A stretch of 64,000 nt of DNA. It comes from Candidatus Leptovillus gracilis. Its GTDB lineage: Bacteria > Chloroflexota > Anaerolineae > Promineifilales > Promineifilaceae. The position numbers and the translations under genes were made by a program. The DNA is taken from NCBI GenBank assembly GCA_016716065.1, contig JADJXA010000001.1:186001-250000 (forward strand), given 5' to 3'. Positions within the stretch are counted from its first letter, which is position 1. Every line of letters starts with the position of its first letter. Of the stretch, positions 33,162 to 42,097 are shown one piece after another. The notes under the pieces are model-generated. The model worked only from the letters and a program-made list of their open reading frames with translations. It was not told the DNA's origin and did not search any database.

Positions 33162-34909
33162 GCGCTTTTTTCCCGGATAAAGGCTAGAAACTGCTCCACA
33201 GGCCAGGTATTCACCACCGCGCCCGGCGTGACCCAACCGCGCTGGGCCACGGCCACGCCGTAGTGCCGAAAGGCAAAGTGGTCAGGATGGTGGGCGTCGG
33301 TGTTGATGGCGATTTTTGCGCCTAGTTCGATGGCCCGGCGCGCATGGCTGTCGCGCAGGTCCAGGCGGTGGGGGTTGGCGTTAATTTCCAGGATGGTTTG
33401 GGTGGAAACGGCCGTTTGCAGCACCACCTCCATGTCCAAATCCGCGCCGGGACGGTCTGGCAGCAGCCGGCCGCTGGGATGAGCGATCATGTCCACGTGC
33501 GGGTTGCGGATGGCGTTTAGCAGCCGTTGGGTGATCTGCTCGCGTGGCTGACTGAGGCCGGTATGTAGACTGGCGATGACAAAATCCAGCTCGGCCAACA
33601 CCTCGTCAGGAAAGTCCAGCGAGCCATCGGCCTTGATTTCCATTTCTGTGCCGTGCAGCACGCGGAAATCGGGGCCAAGCGCGGCGTCGGCGGCGCGCAC
33701 TTCGGCGGCCTGCTGACGCAGCCGTTCCACCGACAGGCCGTTGGCGATGCCCAAACTGGCGGAATGGTCGGTGATGACGATGTAGCGCAGTCCCTGGTTT
33801 TTAGCGACCTGGGCCATTTCCAGGACGCTCAGTTTGCCGTCTGACCAGGTGGTGTGCATGTGCAGGTCGGCGATAATGTCGTCTAGTTGAACAACCTGGG
33901 GCAGACGGCCGTTAATCGCCGCCTCAATTTCCCCGGCATCCTCGCGCAAGGTGGGCAAAATGTAGGGTAAACCCAGGGTGGCGTAAATCTCTTCTTCAGT
34001 GGCGCACAGGATTTCTGGACGGCCGTCTTCCGGCGTGGGTGTGGGCGTAGGGGTGAAGGCGTGTTCGTTCAGGCTGAGACCTTGTTTGAGGGCCAGTTCG
34101 CGCAGGCGCACGTTGTGGTTTTTGCTGCCGGTGAAGTAAGACAGCAGCGTGCCCCAGCGTGCGGCGGGCAAAACACGCAAATCCACCTGGACGCCGTTGT
34201 GCAAAACGACGCTGGATTTAGTGGGACCATGCCCGGAAACCGACTCCACCTGGGGCAGACCAACAAAGGTATCCATGATGTGGGCCGATTCGTCGGCGGC
34301 CACCAGCAAATCTATATCGCCAATGGTTTCACGCATCCGGCGCAGGGAACCGCCTACGGCCGTTTTAGTCACGCCCGGCAGTTCGGCCAACACAGCCAAG
34401 ATTTCCCGCGCCAGCGGCCACGCTTCGCCCAGAGGGATACGGCCGTCGCCGTGCCGTGCCAGGGCTTCAATGGCGGCCGCCAGTTTAGCTTCCGATTTCG
34501 CCCCCAAACCGGGCAGCTCGCGCAGTTTGCCGGCTCTGGTCGCTTCCGTCAGTTCGGCCAGCGTGGTGATGCCCAGAGCGTCATAGATTTGTTTGACGCG
34601 CTTGGGACCCAAACCTTCCACGCGCAGCATGTCTACCAATGAAGGGGGAATCTCCTCGGCCAATCGTTCATAAAACGCCAATTTGCCGGTGGTGAGCATC
34701 TCTTCGATTTTCTCGGCCAATGTTTTGCCGATGCCCGGAATCTCCACCAACGCACCCTCAGCGTACACCTGGTTCAGGTCCCGCCCCAGCGCTTCAATGC
34801 TTTCGGCCGCCCGCCGGTAGGCCAGCACGCGGTGAATCTGATCGCCGCGAATCGCCAGCATTTCGGCAACCATTGTAAAAGTATCGGCCACGTCACGATT
34901 TTTCATCAT
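33158..34909 (-). CDS. polX: Family X DNA polymerase with PHP domain
   Basis: Repair polymerase and exonuclease of the bacterial PolX type, 583 residues. N-terminal 8-kDa-like HhH region (VEIPGIGKTLAEKIEEML, LRVEGLGPKRVKQIYDALG, LRELPGLGAKSEAKL), nucleotidyltransferase core from about residue 180 (AVGGSLRRMRETIGDIDLLVA with the catalytic Asp pair, and the third Asp in VQVDLRV), and C-terminal PHP domain from about 345 (IADLHMHTTWSDG, YIVITDHSASL, HGTEMEIKADG, MIAHPSGR, INTDAHHPD). All metal ligands of the PHP domain appear present. It overlaps the downstream phosphatase gene by four bases. Confidence 0.95.
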   Translation of the reverse strand: MMKNRDVADTFTMVAEMLAIRGDQIHRVLAYRRAAESIEALGRDLNQVYAEGALVEIPGIGKTLAEKIEEMLTTGKLAFYERLAEEIPPSLVDMLRVEGLGPKRVKQIYDALGITTLAELTEATRAGKLRELPGLGAKSEAKLAAAIEALARHGDGRIPLGEAWPLAREILAVLAELPGVTKTAVGGSLRRMRETIGDIDLLVAADESAHIMDTFVGLPQVESVSGHGPTKSSVVLHNGVQVDLRVLPAARWGTLLSYFTGSKNHNVRLRELALKQGLSLNEHAFTPTPTPTPEDGRPEILCATEEEIYATLGLPYILPTLREDAGEIEAAINGRLPQVVQLDDIIADLHMHTTWSDGKLSVLEMAQVAKNQGLRYIVITDHSASLGIANGLSVERLRQQAAEVRAADAALGPDFRVLHGTEMEIKADGSLDFPDEVLAELDFVIASLHTGLSQPREQITQRLLNAIRNPHVDMIAHPSGRLLPDRPGADLDMEVVLQTAVSTQTILEINANPHRLDLRDSHARRAIELGAKIAINTDAHHPDHFAFRHYGVAVAQRGWVTPGAVVNTWPVEQFLAFIREKSA

Positions 34910-35116
34910 GGCCCTGATTATACCGCGAAAGCGCCGCTATGAAATAACCCCCAGAACAAGAAGGAAATGTCACCCAAAAGCCACTTAATGAACACTTGAA
35001 TGTGTCGTTTGTCGCTTTTGCTTTCCTTTGTTAACATAGCAACCCAACTATTTCCTGAAAGCTCCCAACATTACAGCACCATTTTATTGTCTATCTCGAC
35101 AAATAGGAGGAGAGAT

Positions 35117-36904
35117 ATGAAAAGCAGATATGTGTTATTGGTTGCTATCCTGATCTTTGGGGTAGCCCTGGTGGCGTGTGACGCGCAGACGGCACAACAA
35201 GTGCAAGATGCGGCCCAACAAGTTGCACCCACCGTTCAGGCGGCCGCTGAGGCAGTTGCGCCTACTGTCCAGGCGGCCGTGGAAGAACTCGCCCCAACGG
35301 CGGAAGCGCTGGTTGGCGAAGTCACCGGCGCTACAGAAGAGCCGGCCGAATTTGTGCCGACGTCTGTGGCCGCAGAGAACTGCGATTACGGCGGCAAGAT
35401 TTTGTCCATTGAAGCAGTAGATGAATTGACCGTACAGTTCAACCTGTGCAAGACAGACCCCGCTTTCCTGGCCAAAATCGCCTTCACCCCCTTTGGCATT
35501 CAGCCGTCTGAGTGGATCGAAGCCAATGGCGGCACCGGGTTACTGCTGGAAAAACCCATCGGCACCGGCCCGTACATGTTGGACCAATGGGTACGCGGTG
35601 ATTCGATCATCTTCAAGCGTTTTGCCGATTATTGGGGTGAATCAGCAGCGGCGGAAACGGCCGTACTCCGTTGGGGTACCGAAGGCGCCGCCCGCCTGTT
35701 GGAACTGCAAGCCGGCACGGTAGACATGATCACCAACGTCAGCCCGGATGATATTCCCGGCGTGTTGGCCGATCCCAACCTGCAACTGCTGCCCAGCGGC
35801 AACCCCAATGTCTTCTATGTTGGCTTCACCAACACCTTTGCCCCCTTCGACAACCCAGAAGTGCGCCAGGCCATTGCCATGGGCATAGACAAGCAGCGCA
35901 TCATTGACAACTTCTACCCCGAAGGTTCGCAAGTAGCCGATTTCTTCACCCCCTGCTCCATTCCCAACGGCTGCGAGGGCGACCCCTGGTATGAGTTTGA
36001 TCCCGTCGCCGCCAAAGAGATGTTGGCTGCCGCCGGCTATCCCGATGGCTTTGAGACCACCATCTACTACCGCGACGTGTTCCGCGTTTACCTGCCGGAA
36101 CCCGGCCTGGTAGCGGTAGAACTGCAAAGCCAACTGCAAGATAACCTGGGCATTACTGCCAGGGTCGAAGTCATGGAATCGGGCGCGTTCATTGACGAAT
36201 CCACCAGCGGCCGGTTAAATGGCATTCACCTGTTGGGCTGGGGCGCCGACTATCCCCACGTCACCAACTTCCTGGACTTCCACTTTGGAGCCAACAACAC
36301 CCAGTTTGGCAACCCGCACCCGGAAATCTATGAAATCTTATTAGAAGGCGCGCAAATCGCCGACGTGGATGAAGCCGCCCCATTGTATGCTCAGGCCAAC
36401 AACGCCATTCGCGAACTGGTTCCGTTGATCCCAGTCGCCCACGGCGCCTCGGCTGATGCGGCCCTGGCGACTGTGAGCGGCGCTTACGTGCCGCCCTTTG
36501 GCGCGACCCAGTTCTACAAACTGGATCCCGGCAAAGACACACTGGTCTTTATGCAAAATGCCGAACCGATCAGCCTGTTCTGCGCCGATGAGACAGATGG
36601 GGAATCGTTACGGCCGTGCCAACAAGTGGTAGAAACACTGCTTGAGTACATGGATGATTCCGGCGAAACCCAACCCGAACTGGCAACCGCCTGCACCAGC
36701 AATGAAGACGCCACCGTCTGGGTTTGCACCCTGCGCCCCGGCGTCCTCTTCCATGATGGCTCCCGGTTCGACGCCAATGACGTCGTCGCTTCCTGGGCGG
36801 CCGGCATTGACGCCTCTAACCCCAACCACGTCGGCAATACGGGCAGCTTCGACTACTTCTCTTACTTGTGGGATGGGTTCATTAACGCTGTTTTAGAAGA
36901 ATAA
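35117..36904 (+). CDS. Peptide/oligopeptide ABC transporter substrate-binding lipoprotein, circularly permuted
   Basis: A family 5 (DppA/OppA-type) binding lipoprotein of 595 residues, with an ideal AGGAGG six bases before ATG 35117. Signal and lipobox (Val-Ala-Cys21) come first, then an Ala/Pro/Val repeat spacer (about 28-75). The domain order is unusual. From about residue 95 it begins with the segment normally found after the first 120 residues (LSIEAVDELTVQFNL, IGTGPYMLDQWV) and continues to the usual C-terminus (LVPLIPVAHG). Residues about 474-595 then carry the normal N-terminal part (DTLVFMQNAEPISLF, TLRPGVLFHDGSRFDANDVV, DASNPNHVGNTGSFDY). That is a circular permutation. Two permease genes follow. 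Confidence 0.88.
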   Translation: MKSRYVLLVAILIFGVALVACDAQTAQQVQDAAQQVAPTVQAAAEAVAPTVQAAVEELAPTAEALVGEVTGATEEPAEFVPTSVAAENCDYGGKILSIEAVDELTVQFNLCKTDPAFLAKIAFTPFGIQPSEWIEANGGTGLLLEKPIGTGPYMLDQWVRGDSIIFKRFADYWGESAAAETAVLRWGTEGAARLLELQAGTVDMITNVSPDDIPGVLADPNLQLLPSGNPNVFYVGFTNTFAPFDNPEVRQAIAMGIDKQRIIDNFYPEGSQVADFFTPCSIPNGCEGDPWYEFDPVAAKEMLAAAGYPDGFETTIYYRDVFRVYLPEPGLVAVELQSQLQDNLGITARVEVMESGAFIDESTSGRLNGIHLLGWGADYPHVTNFLDFHFGANNTQFGNPHPEIYEILLEGAQIADVDEAAPLYAQANNAIRELVPLIPVAHGASADAALATVSGAYVPPFGATQFYKLDPGKDTLVFMQNAEPISLFCADETDGESLRPCQQVVETLLEYMDDSGETQPELATACTSNEDATVWVCTLRPGVLFHDGSRFDANDVVASWAAGIDASNPNHVGNTGSFDYFSYLWDGFINAVLEE

Positions 36905-36933
36905 TATCCACCCCTTGAACTAGATTCCTGCCT

Positions 36934-36986
36934 AAAATGCGGGATGGCATCACAACTTTATCGCCGCTATGCCATCCCGCATTTTT
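36934..36986 (+). terminator. Strong hairpin terminator between binding protein and permease genes
   Basis: A perfect 17-bp stem, AAAATGCGGGATGGCAT and its complement, with an 18-base loop and TTTTT at the end. It lies 30 bases after the binding-protein gene and 27 bases before the permease start, so it probably lowers permease expression relative to the binding protein. Confidence 0.88.
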
Positions 36987-37012
36987 CTTATGTTGGGCAG
37001 CTAACCTGCACC

Positions 37013-38092
37013 ATGATTCAATACACGATTCGCCGCATCTTATTAGCCATACCGGTCATCTTTGCTATCCTGGTAGTGACCTTTACCCTGGCCCGCGCCA
37101 TTCCTGGCGATCCCTGCAAGGCCATCTTGGGCGAAAAGGCAACAGCGGAAGCCTGTGATCGTTTTACAAAAGATTTTGGTCTGGATAAGCCGGTTTACGA
37201 GCAATTTATCATCTACGTCACCAAGATGCTCCAGGGTGATCTGGGCAAGTCTATCCGTTTCGGCCGGCCGGTCCTCACCATTTTATTAGAGCGCCTCCCC
37301 ACAACCATTGAGTTGGGCCTGGCGGCCATGTTTATTGCGGCGATTGTGGGCATACCGGCCGGCATACTTTCGGCCGTGCGGCGTAATTCGATCATTGACG
37401 TCACGACGATGATCGGGGCCAACATTGGGGTTTCGCTGCCTGTGTTCTTTTTGGGGCTGTTACTGATTTATTTGTTTGCGGTAGTCCTAAAGGACACACC
37501 GTTTTCCTTGCCCCCCTCTGGCCGCCTCTCCCCCGGCGTTTCACCCGTCCCGTTTTATGAGGTGTATAACCTGACGGTGGTGGAGGGCAGCGTCCGGCAG
37601 CAGTTTTTCAGTTTTCTCGCCAAGCATTACGTGTTTAATTCGCTCATTACCTTCGACTGGAAAGTGTTGAACGACGCGCTGCGGCACCTCATTCTGCCGG
37701 CCGTGGCGCTGAGTACCATTCCACTGTCTATCCTGGCCCGGATGACCCGTTCCAGCATGTTGGAAGTGTTGGGGTTGGATTATATGCGCACCGCCCGTGC
37801 CAAAGGATTAACCGAACGTACCGTCGTCTTGCGGCATGGGCTGCGCAACGCCCTTTTGCCGGTTATCACCGTAGCCGGGCTGCAACTGGCGGCTATCTTA
37901 GGTGGTGCGGTGTTAACAGAGACCATTTTTGGACTGGCCGGCGTTGGCCTGAGCGTCTACGAAGCTATCACCTCGCGTGATTTTCCCATCATTCAAGGGT
38001 TTGTCATTGTGATTGCCCTGATTTACGTGACGTTCAATCTATTGGTAGACCTCTCCTACGCAGTCCTTGATCCGCGCATTCGGCTTGACTGA
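37013..38092 (+). CDS. Peptide/nickel-type ABC transporter permease (DppB-like)
   Basis: A 359-residue inner-membrane permease. It starts MIQYTIRRILLAIPVIFAILVVTFTLARAIPGDP, the standard DppB N-terminus. An internal region (about 120-300) has six or so helices and the EAA-type coupling loop DYMRTARAKGLTERTVVLRHGLRNALLPV. The C-terminus ends LVDLSYAVLDPRIRL. A 40-residue periplasmic loop around residue 165-215 is typical of the DppB group. It pairs with the next gene. No ATPase gene follows, so the energising subunits must be encoded elsewhere or shared. Confidence 0.93.
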   Translation: MIQYTIRRILLAIPVIFAILVVTFTLARAIPGDPCKAILGEKATAEACDRFTKDFGLDKPVYEQFIIYVTKMLQGDLGKSIRFGRPVLTILLERLPTTIELGLAAMFIAAIVGIPAGILSAVRRNSIIDVTTMIGANIGVSLPVFFLGLLLIYLFAVVLKDTPFSLPPSGRLSPGVSPVPFYEVYNLTVVEGSVRQQFFSFLAKHYVFNSLITFDWKVLNDALRHLILPAVALSTIPLSILARMTRSSMLEVLGLDYMRTARAKGLTERTVVLRHGLRNALLPVITVAGLQLAAILGGAVLTETIFGLAGVGLSVYEAITSRDFPIIQGFVIVIALIYVTFNLLVDLSYAVLDPRIRLD

Positions 38093-38155
38093 TCTTTTTA
38101 CGGCAGCTTCCGCAAAGGCGACCAATGACCACTTTTACACGACTGGACAAGTAAC

Positions 38156-39094
38156 ATGGCGAACGTAGTTGAGCTTCCTAATGAACTAATCCTCCCAGAA
38201 GAATCGCCCAGTTTGTGGCGCCTGACTTTGCGCCGGTTGCTGCGCCAACGTTCGGCCATATTTGGGTTAAGCATTTTGGCAGTGCTGATTTTTGTGGCGA
38301 CTTTTGCCCCCCTCATTGCCCCTTATGACCCCACGGAAGTCCTCATCGGCAAAGAAGATGTGCGTAAGCGAGAAGCACCCTGTATTCATCTGTTGGGCTG
38401 CCCCCCGGAAAAACCACAGCATCTGATGGGCACGGATGGCAACGTGCGCGATATGTTTAGTCGCATTGTCTATGGCACACGTATCTCTCTGCAAATTGGC
38501 CTGATCGTGGTGTTTATTTCCTCGACTTCGGGCATTGTGTTGGGGTCTATTGCCGGTTATGCCGGTGGCTGGATTGATAATTTGATTATGCGCCTGATGG
38601 ACATTGTGCTGGCCTTCCCTTTCTTTTTGCTGGCGATTGCTCTGGTTTTTGTCTTAGGCCCCAGCCTGAGCAATGCGATGCTGGCTATCGCCATTATCAG
38701 TATGCCCACCTATGCGCGGGTGGTGCGTTCGACGGTGCTGTCTATTCGGGAAATGGACTATATTCAGGCGTCGCGGGCTTTGGGGGCGACGGATTTAGAC
38801 ATTTTATTCAAGCGTATTTTGCCAAATGCGATGCCGCCATTGATTGTGTTGGCAACATTGGGTATTGCCACGGCAATTTTGGATACAGCCGCGTTGTCTT
38901 TCCTGGGGTTGGGCGCGCAGGAACCGATGGCGGAATGGGGCACGATGTTGGGGCGGGAGCGAAACCAGATTTTTAGCGCGCCACACCTGGTATTGATCCC
39001 CGGTTTTATGATCTCGATTACCGTTTTGGCCTTTAACCTGTTGGGGGATGGGCTGCGAGATGCTTTGGACCCAAGATTGATGCACAATCAATAG
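38156..39094 (+). CDS. Peptide/nickel-type ABC transporter permease (DppC-like)
   Basis: The second permease, 312 residues. It has an N-terminal cytoplasmic tail and the OppC-type start (LRRLLRQRSAIFGLSILAVLIF), then HLMGTDGNVRDMFSRIVYGTRISL, helices, the coupling loop MDYIQASRALGATDLDILFKRILPNAMPPLIV, and FLGLGAQEPMAEWGTML near the end, with the final LLGDGLRDALDPRL. It follows the DppB-like gene by 63 bases on the same strand. Confidence 0.93.
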   Translation: MANVVELPNELILPEESPSLWRLTLRRLLRQRSAIFGLSILAVLIFVATFAPLIAPYDPTEVLIGKEDVRKREAPCIHLLGCPPEKPQHLMGTDGNVRDMFSRIVYGTRISLQIGLIVVFISSTSGIVLGSIAGYAGGWIDNLIMRLMDIVLAFPFFLLAIALVFVLGPSLSNAMLAIAIISMPTYARVVRSTVLSIREMDYIQASRALGATDLDILFKRILPNAMPPLIVLATLGIATAILDTAALSFLGLGAQEPMAEWGTMLGRERNQIFSAPHLVLIPGFMISITVLAFNLLGDGLRDALDPRLMHNQ

Positions 39095-39175
39095 TCATGA
39101 CCAGATCTTAGACGTTCAGGGTGGGTAACGGCCGTTCCCCGGACCATCTTCCCACCTTTAAACGTGACATAATTC

Positions 39176-39203
39176 TTGACTCCACATAATGTATGGCTAT
39201 AAT
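39176..39203 (+). promoter_or_regulatory. Promoter of the M23 peptidase gene, probably leaderless
   Basis: TTGACT and TATAAT are separated by 16 bases. The TATAAT ends seven bases before the ATG at 39211, so the transcript should start at or next to the start codon. There is no ribosome-binding site in the gap. Confidence 0.7.
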
Positions 39204-39210
39204 GTGAGTT

Positions 39211-40500
39211 ATGTTAGCTTACGCAAAGGCGTTGTTGGTCATGCCTGCGTGGCTGCGGGCGTGGCTGCAACAATTTCTGTCGCTCTTAGGGATTCTAAGC
39301 CCGCAGCAAATTGCCTTAGGCGTTTTAAAAGGCTCTTTCGACACCCTGCTTCTTGTTTTGCTGGGCTTTGGCTTCGTCGCCGGAGGGCGCATGGTGATGG
39401 ACAGCCAATACACACTGCCCAGCTCTATCCAGACAACCGCTCTGAAATGGGCGCCCATCGCTGACCGCATTGCCCGCAAGGCAGACATCCCCCGGGAAGT
39501 ACCATTGGTCTTGTGGTTCAAAGAGAACAGTATGTTGGCCGTTAATCCCGACAATTGCACAGGCATCGTTGGCGCGTATGATTTGGTACGTTCTGGTGAA
39601 CGCCCCTGCTTCGCGCCTGGCCCCATTTCAGACATTGAAGTGGCCGAGCAGTTGGTAATTGCCGCCAGCGAATTTAAGAAGCGCTGCCCGGACATCACCT
39701 ATTACACCCAAAACCCGGACATGATCAAACGCTGCTACTTTGCCTATAATGCCGGGATGGGCGCGGCCGCCCGGCTGGACGCCAACCAATCAGCTTATGT
39801 CATGAACAACTACGACGCAGCGCACACCAACATGGTGTACTCCGACGTGGAGTTAGGCACGGTGGTGGTAAAACAGTTAGGGGCATGGCCAACCCATCTG
39901 GCGATGCAGAGTTTGGTGGTGTCGCAGTTAGACGTGGCCGGGGAGGAACGGCCGTTCTCCCTGGCAATTCTTGATGTCAGCACCCGCCTCTACGACTGGG
40001 CCAGCACTTCCGCCGCCAAACTGAGCAATACCGTCTGGGGTGTGGATGGCGAAATGGCTTTCCCGGCCAGCCGCAGCCTGGATCAAGAAGCGTGTATTGG
40101 CAAAGCCCATACGCTGGGCAACATCACGTTACGCCCCCGCCTGAACCCGGTCGCATTTGCCCCTACGCTGACTCAGGACGTGCATGGTTGCAGCTACAGC
40201 CTGCCCGGCGTAGATATTTCCAGCAGCGACAGCACAGCTATTTTGCAAGCGCCCATGCCCGGTGAGGTTTCCACCTTCACCGACCGTTGGTACAACACAA
40301 CCATTCGCATTGAAAATGACGAATGGATTGTTTGGCTGCTGCACCCCCGTTCCTATTTGATCGAAACCGGTCCTGTCAAACGTGGGCAGGCGGTCGGCGT
40401 CATGGGCGCGGTCGGCTACGCCACAGGACCCCACGTCCATTACACCATTTTCGATAAGGTGAACGAAACGTTTGTTGACCCGCAGGAATTTTTACCCTGA
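39211..40500 (+). CDS. Membrane-anchored M23-family peptidase with lysozyme-like region
   Basis: A 429-residue envelope protein. One hydrophobic segment at about residues 38-60 anchors it. Residues about 80-220 resemble a soluble lytic transglycosylase (PREVPLVLWFKENSMLAVNPDN, then YFAYNAGMGAA). The C-terminal 110 residues resemble an M23/LytM domain, ending VGYATGPHVHYTIFD with the His-x-His metal motif. The first His/Asp ligand motif of M23 is not obvious, so peptidase activity is uncertain. It is followed by a LysM protein and another membrane protein, which suggests a wall-remodelling unit. Confidence 0.72.
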   Translation: MLAYAKALLVMPAWLRAWLQQFLSLLGILSPQQIALGVLKGSFDTLLLVLLGFGFVAGGRMVMDSQYTLPSSIQTTALKWAPIADRIARKADIPREVPLVLWFKENSMLAVNPDNCTGIVGAYDLVRSGERPCFAPGPISDIEVAEQLVIAASEFKKRCPDITYYTQNPDMIKRCYFAYNAGMGAAARLDANQSAYVMNNYDAAHTNMVYSDVELGTVVVKQLGAWPTHLAMQSLVVSQLDVAGEERPFSLAILDVSTRLYDWASTSAAKLSNTVWGVDGEMAFPASRSLDQEACIGKAHTLGNITLRPRLNPVAFAPTLTQDVHGCSYSLPGVDISSSDSTAILQAPMPGEVSTFTDRWYNTTIRIENDEWIVWLLHPRSYLIETGPVKRGQAVGVMGAVGYATGPHVHYTIFDKVNETFVDPQEFLP

Positions 40501-40532
40501 CCCGGTAGAGAAGAGAAGCAAGGAGTATCATT

Positions 40533-41072
40533 ATGAACCTGGATTTAGGACAACTGTTGCGGTTTATTCCTCTGGTCGTCGGGCTGATCTTGGCTTACCA
40601 TCTGATTTTCAAGGTTCAGCTTCCCAGCAAAGGCATATGGTCCATTATCACCTATGTCATTGGCATCTTGCTGGTATTTTTGGCCGTCAGTTTTATTATC
40701 ACCCAGGTTTTTGCCACATGGGCCAACGATCTTCTGGACGCCGGTGGTTCGTCTGAATGGCAGCAGGTGATGAACACGTCCACCGGCATTCTGGACTCTG
40801 CATTCAACACCAATTCTGGCGGTTCTGGTGGTTCTGGATCCGGCTTTGTCCCATCGCCAACACCACCCACGTTAATTATTGTGACCCCAACGCCTGTTGG
40901 CGGCGGCGGTGGCGGTGGCGGTGGCGGCGTCATTTATTACACAGTGGTCCAGGGCGACAATCTCACCAGCATCGCCGGCCGTTTCAATACCAATGTGGCG
41001 GCGATTAAATCGGCCAACGGCCTGACATCTGACCTGATTTTTGTGGGGCAGGTGCTGTTGATTCCGCAGTAG
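40533..41072 (+). CDS. Membrane protein with C-terminal LysM domain
   Basis: A 179-residue protein. Two transmembrane helices (about 8-25 and 36-60) are followed by a Ser/Gly-rich linker, a Pro/Thr stretch and a run of ten glycines. The C-terminal LysM module (about 131-179) is YYTVVQGDNLTSIAGRFNTN, ending GLTSDLIFVGQVLLIP. LysM binds peptidoglycan. AAGGAG precedes the ATG. It is 32 bases from the M23-like gene and likely co-transcribed with it. Confidence 0.85.
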   Translation: MNLDLGQLLRFIPLVVGLILAYHLIFKVQLPSKGIWSIITYVIGILLVFLAVSFIITQVFATWANDLLDAGGSSEWQQVMNTSTGILDSAFNTNSGGSGGSGSGFVPSPTPPTLIIVTPTPVGGGGGGGGGGVIYYTVVQGDNLTSIAGRFNTNVAAIKSANGLTSDLIFVGQVLLIPQ

Positions 41073-41126
41073 GCACGGCCGTTTGTGGCGGTTGTGCAGC
41101 AAACCTGTCGGATCTAAAGGTCATCT

Positions 41127-41777
41127 ATGCGTAACAGTGACATTTCTTCAGGGCCATTGGGATGGGCGAAAACCAGGTGGAAGCGATTGCCCACCAATTT
41201 CCGCTGGCATATTGAGGATTCTTTTCAGCCGGAGGATATTTCGGAGCGGCTGCTGCCGGGGGAAGTCCCCATTCTGCAAATTGGTCTGGCCTGGTACCGT
41301 GCTTTTCCGGCCAACATCATTTTTAGGTACCTGAATTGGTTGATTGCGATCGGGGTCGTAAGTACGGCCGTTTTCCTGGTTTTGGGCTACCTGCAAAGGT
41401 TGAGTTACTGGTACGCTGTCGTTCCGACGGCCGTTTTGTTCAGCATTGTTTTGGGCAGCGCCCAACAATATATTGTCTACAACCAATGGCGTGTCCTCAA
41501 AACGAACAAACGGCTGATCATCTCCCTACCCCAACCGAAGGGGTTCCCCCTGATTGACAACATCGAACTAAAAGGAATGCCGGCCGTCATAGACACCAAC
41601 TGGTCGCGTAATCCAGCCTGGCGCGTTTTTCAGTTTTTTACCGGCGCGCGCGACATGTACATCAGCATGGTGGCTTATCGGTTTAATGAAGACACCGCTC
41701 GCGTGGGCGACGCGCTCATCATCCCGGACGTAACGCTGCACGACGTGTTGGAGTTTAAAAAAGTGGTATTTGGCTGA
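41127..41777 (+). CDS. Unidentified membrane protein, possibly PH-like
   Basis: A 216-residue protein with two close transmembrane helices (about residues 72-92 and 96-116) followed by a beta-rich cytosolic domain. The N-terminal 60 residues precede the helices and are charged. The C-terminal part resembles bacterial PH-like (bPH2) membrane proteins in layout (VYNQWRVLKTNKRLIISLPQP, GDALIIPDVTLHDVLEFKKV). Identification is not secure. It ends the three-gene envelope unit and is followed by a terminator. Confidence 0.6.
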   Translation: MRNSDISSGPLGWAKTRWKRLPTNFRWHIEDSFQPEDISERLLPGEVPILQIGLAWYRAFPANIIFRYLNWLIAIGVVSTAVFLVLGYLQRLSYWYAVVPTAVLFSIVLGSAQQYIVYNQWRVLKTNKRLIISLPQPKGFPLIDNIELKGMPAVIDTNWSRNPAWRVFQFFTGARDMYISMVAYRFNEDTARVGDALIIPDVTLHDVLEFKKVVFG

Positions 41778-41805
41778 TACCCAAAGCCGTGCCAATAAAA
41801 GCAAA

Positions 41806-41836
41806 AAGCGCTCCCTTAACCGGAGCGCTTTTTTTG
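41806..41836 (+). terminator. Terminator of the envelope gene unit
   Basis: AAGCGCTCC and GGAGCGCTT pair across a seven-base loop, with seven T residues after. It follows the last gene of the M23-LysM-membrane protein unit by about 30 bases. Confidence 0.92.
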
Positions 41837-41926
41837 ATTGCAAAAAGAGACTGTATGAACGACGCTGCACCACCACAAATGAAAATAGGTGTGTTTCATT
41901 CTCTTGAAATCAGTGACTAGCCGCCG

Positions 41927-42040
41927 CCTGAGCGTTCGACTGCCTCTCGATAGGCTCAAGAGCCGCTCACGCCGAAGTCCTGTCGCAGGTCGAGGCGACA
42001 CTGGCAACGGTTATGACTTCGACAAGCTCAATCTCTGTCT
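41927..42040. repeat. REP-like non-coding region
   Basis: Contains CTCGATAGGCTCAAGAGCC, CGCAGGTCGAGGCGACACT and CTTCGACAAGCTCAATC. The last resembles the CTTCGACAAGCTCA motif common in dispersed bacterial repeats. No gene is seen in 41837-42097. Confidence 0.45.
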
Positions 42041-42097
42041 TTCTATAAAATATTCGAAGGTTTGCCAGCCAGCCTAACAAACAAATCAACCTGGAAG

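Noticed and set aside
35000..35116. Upstream in-frame extension of the binding-protein gene
   Set aside because: The lipoprotein signal begins at 35117, directly after a strong AGGAGG; the extension has no such signal.
36618..39126. A 2.5-kb stretch without ACGGCCGT covering the permease genes, which might mark foreign DNA
   Set aside because: With mean spacing near 570 bases, one or two gaps of this size are expected among about 110 intervals, and a similar gap lies at 9.1-11.6 kb in normal genes.
41889..42077. A 62-codon plus-strand frame after the 41.8 kb terminator
   Set aside because: Its product is Arg/Ser-rich, matches no family, and lies in REP-like repeat sequence.
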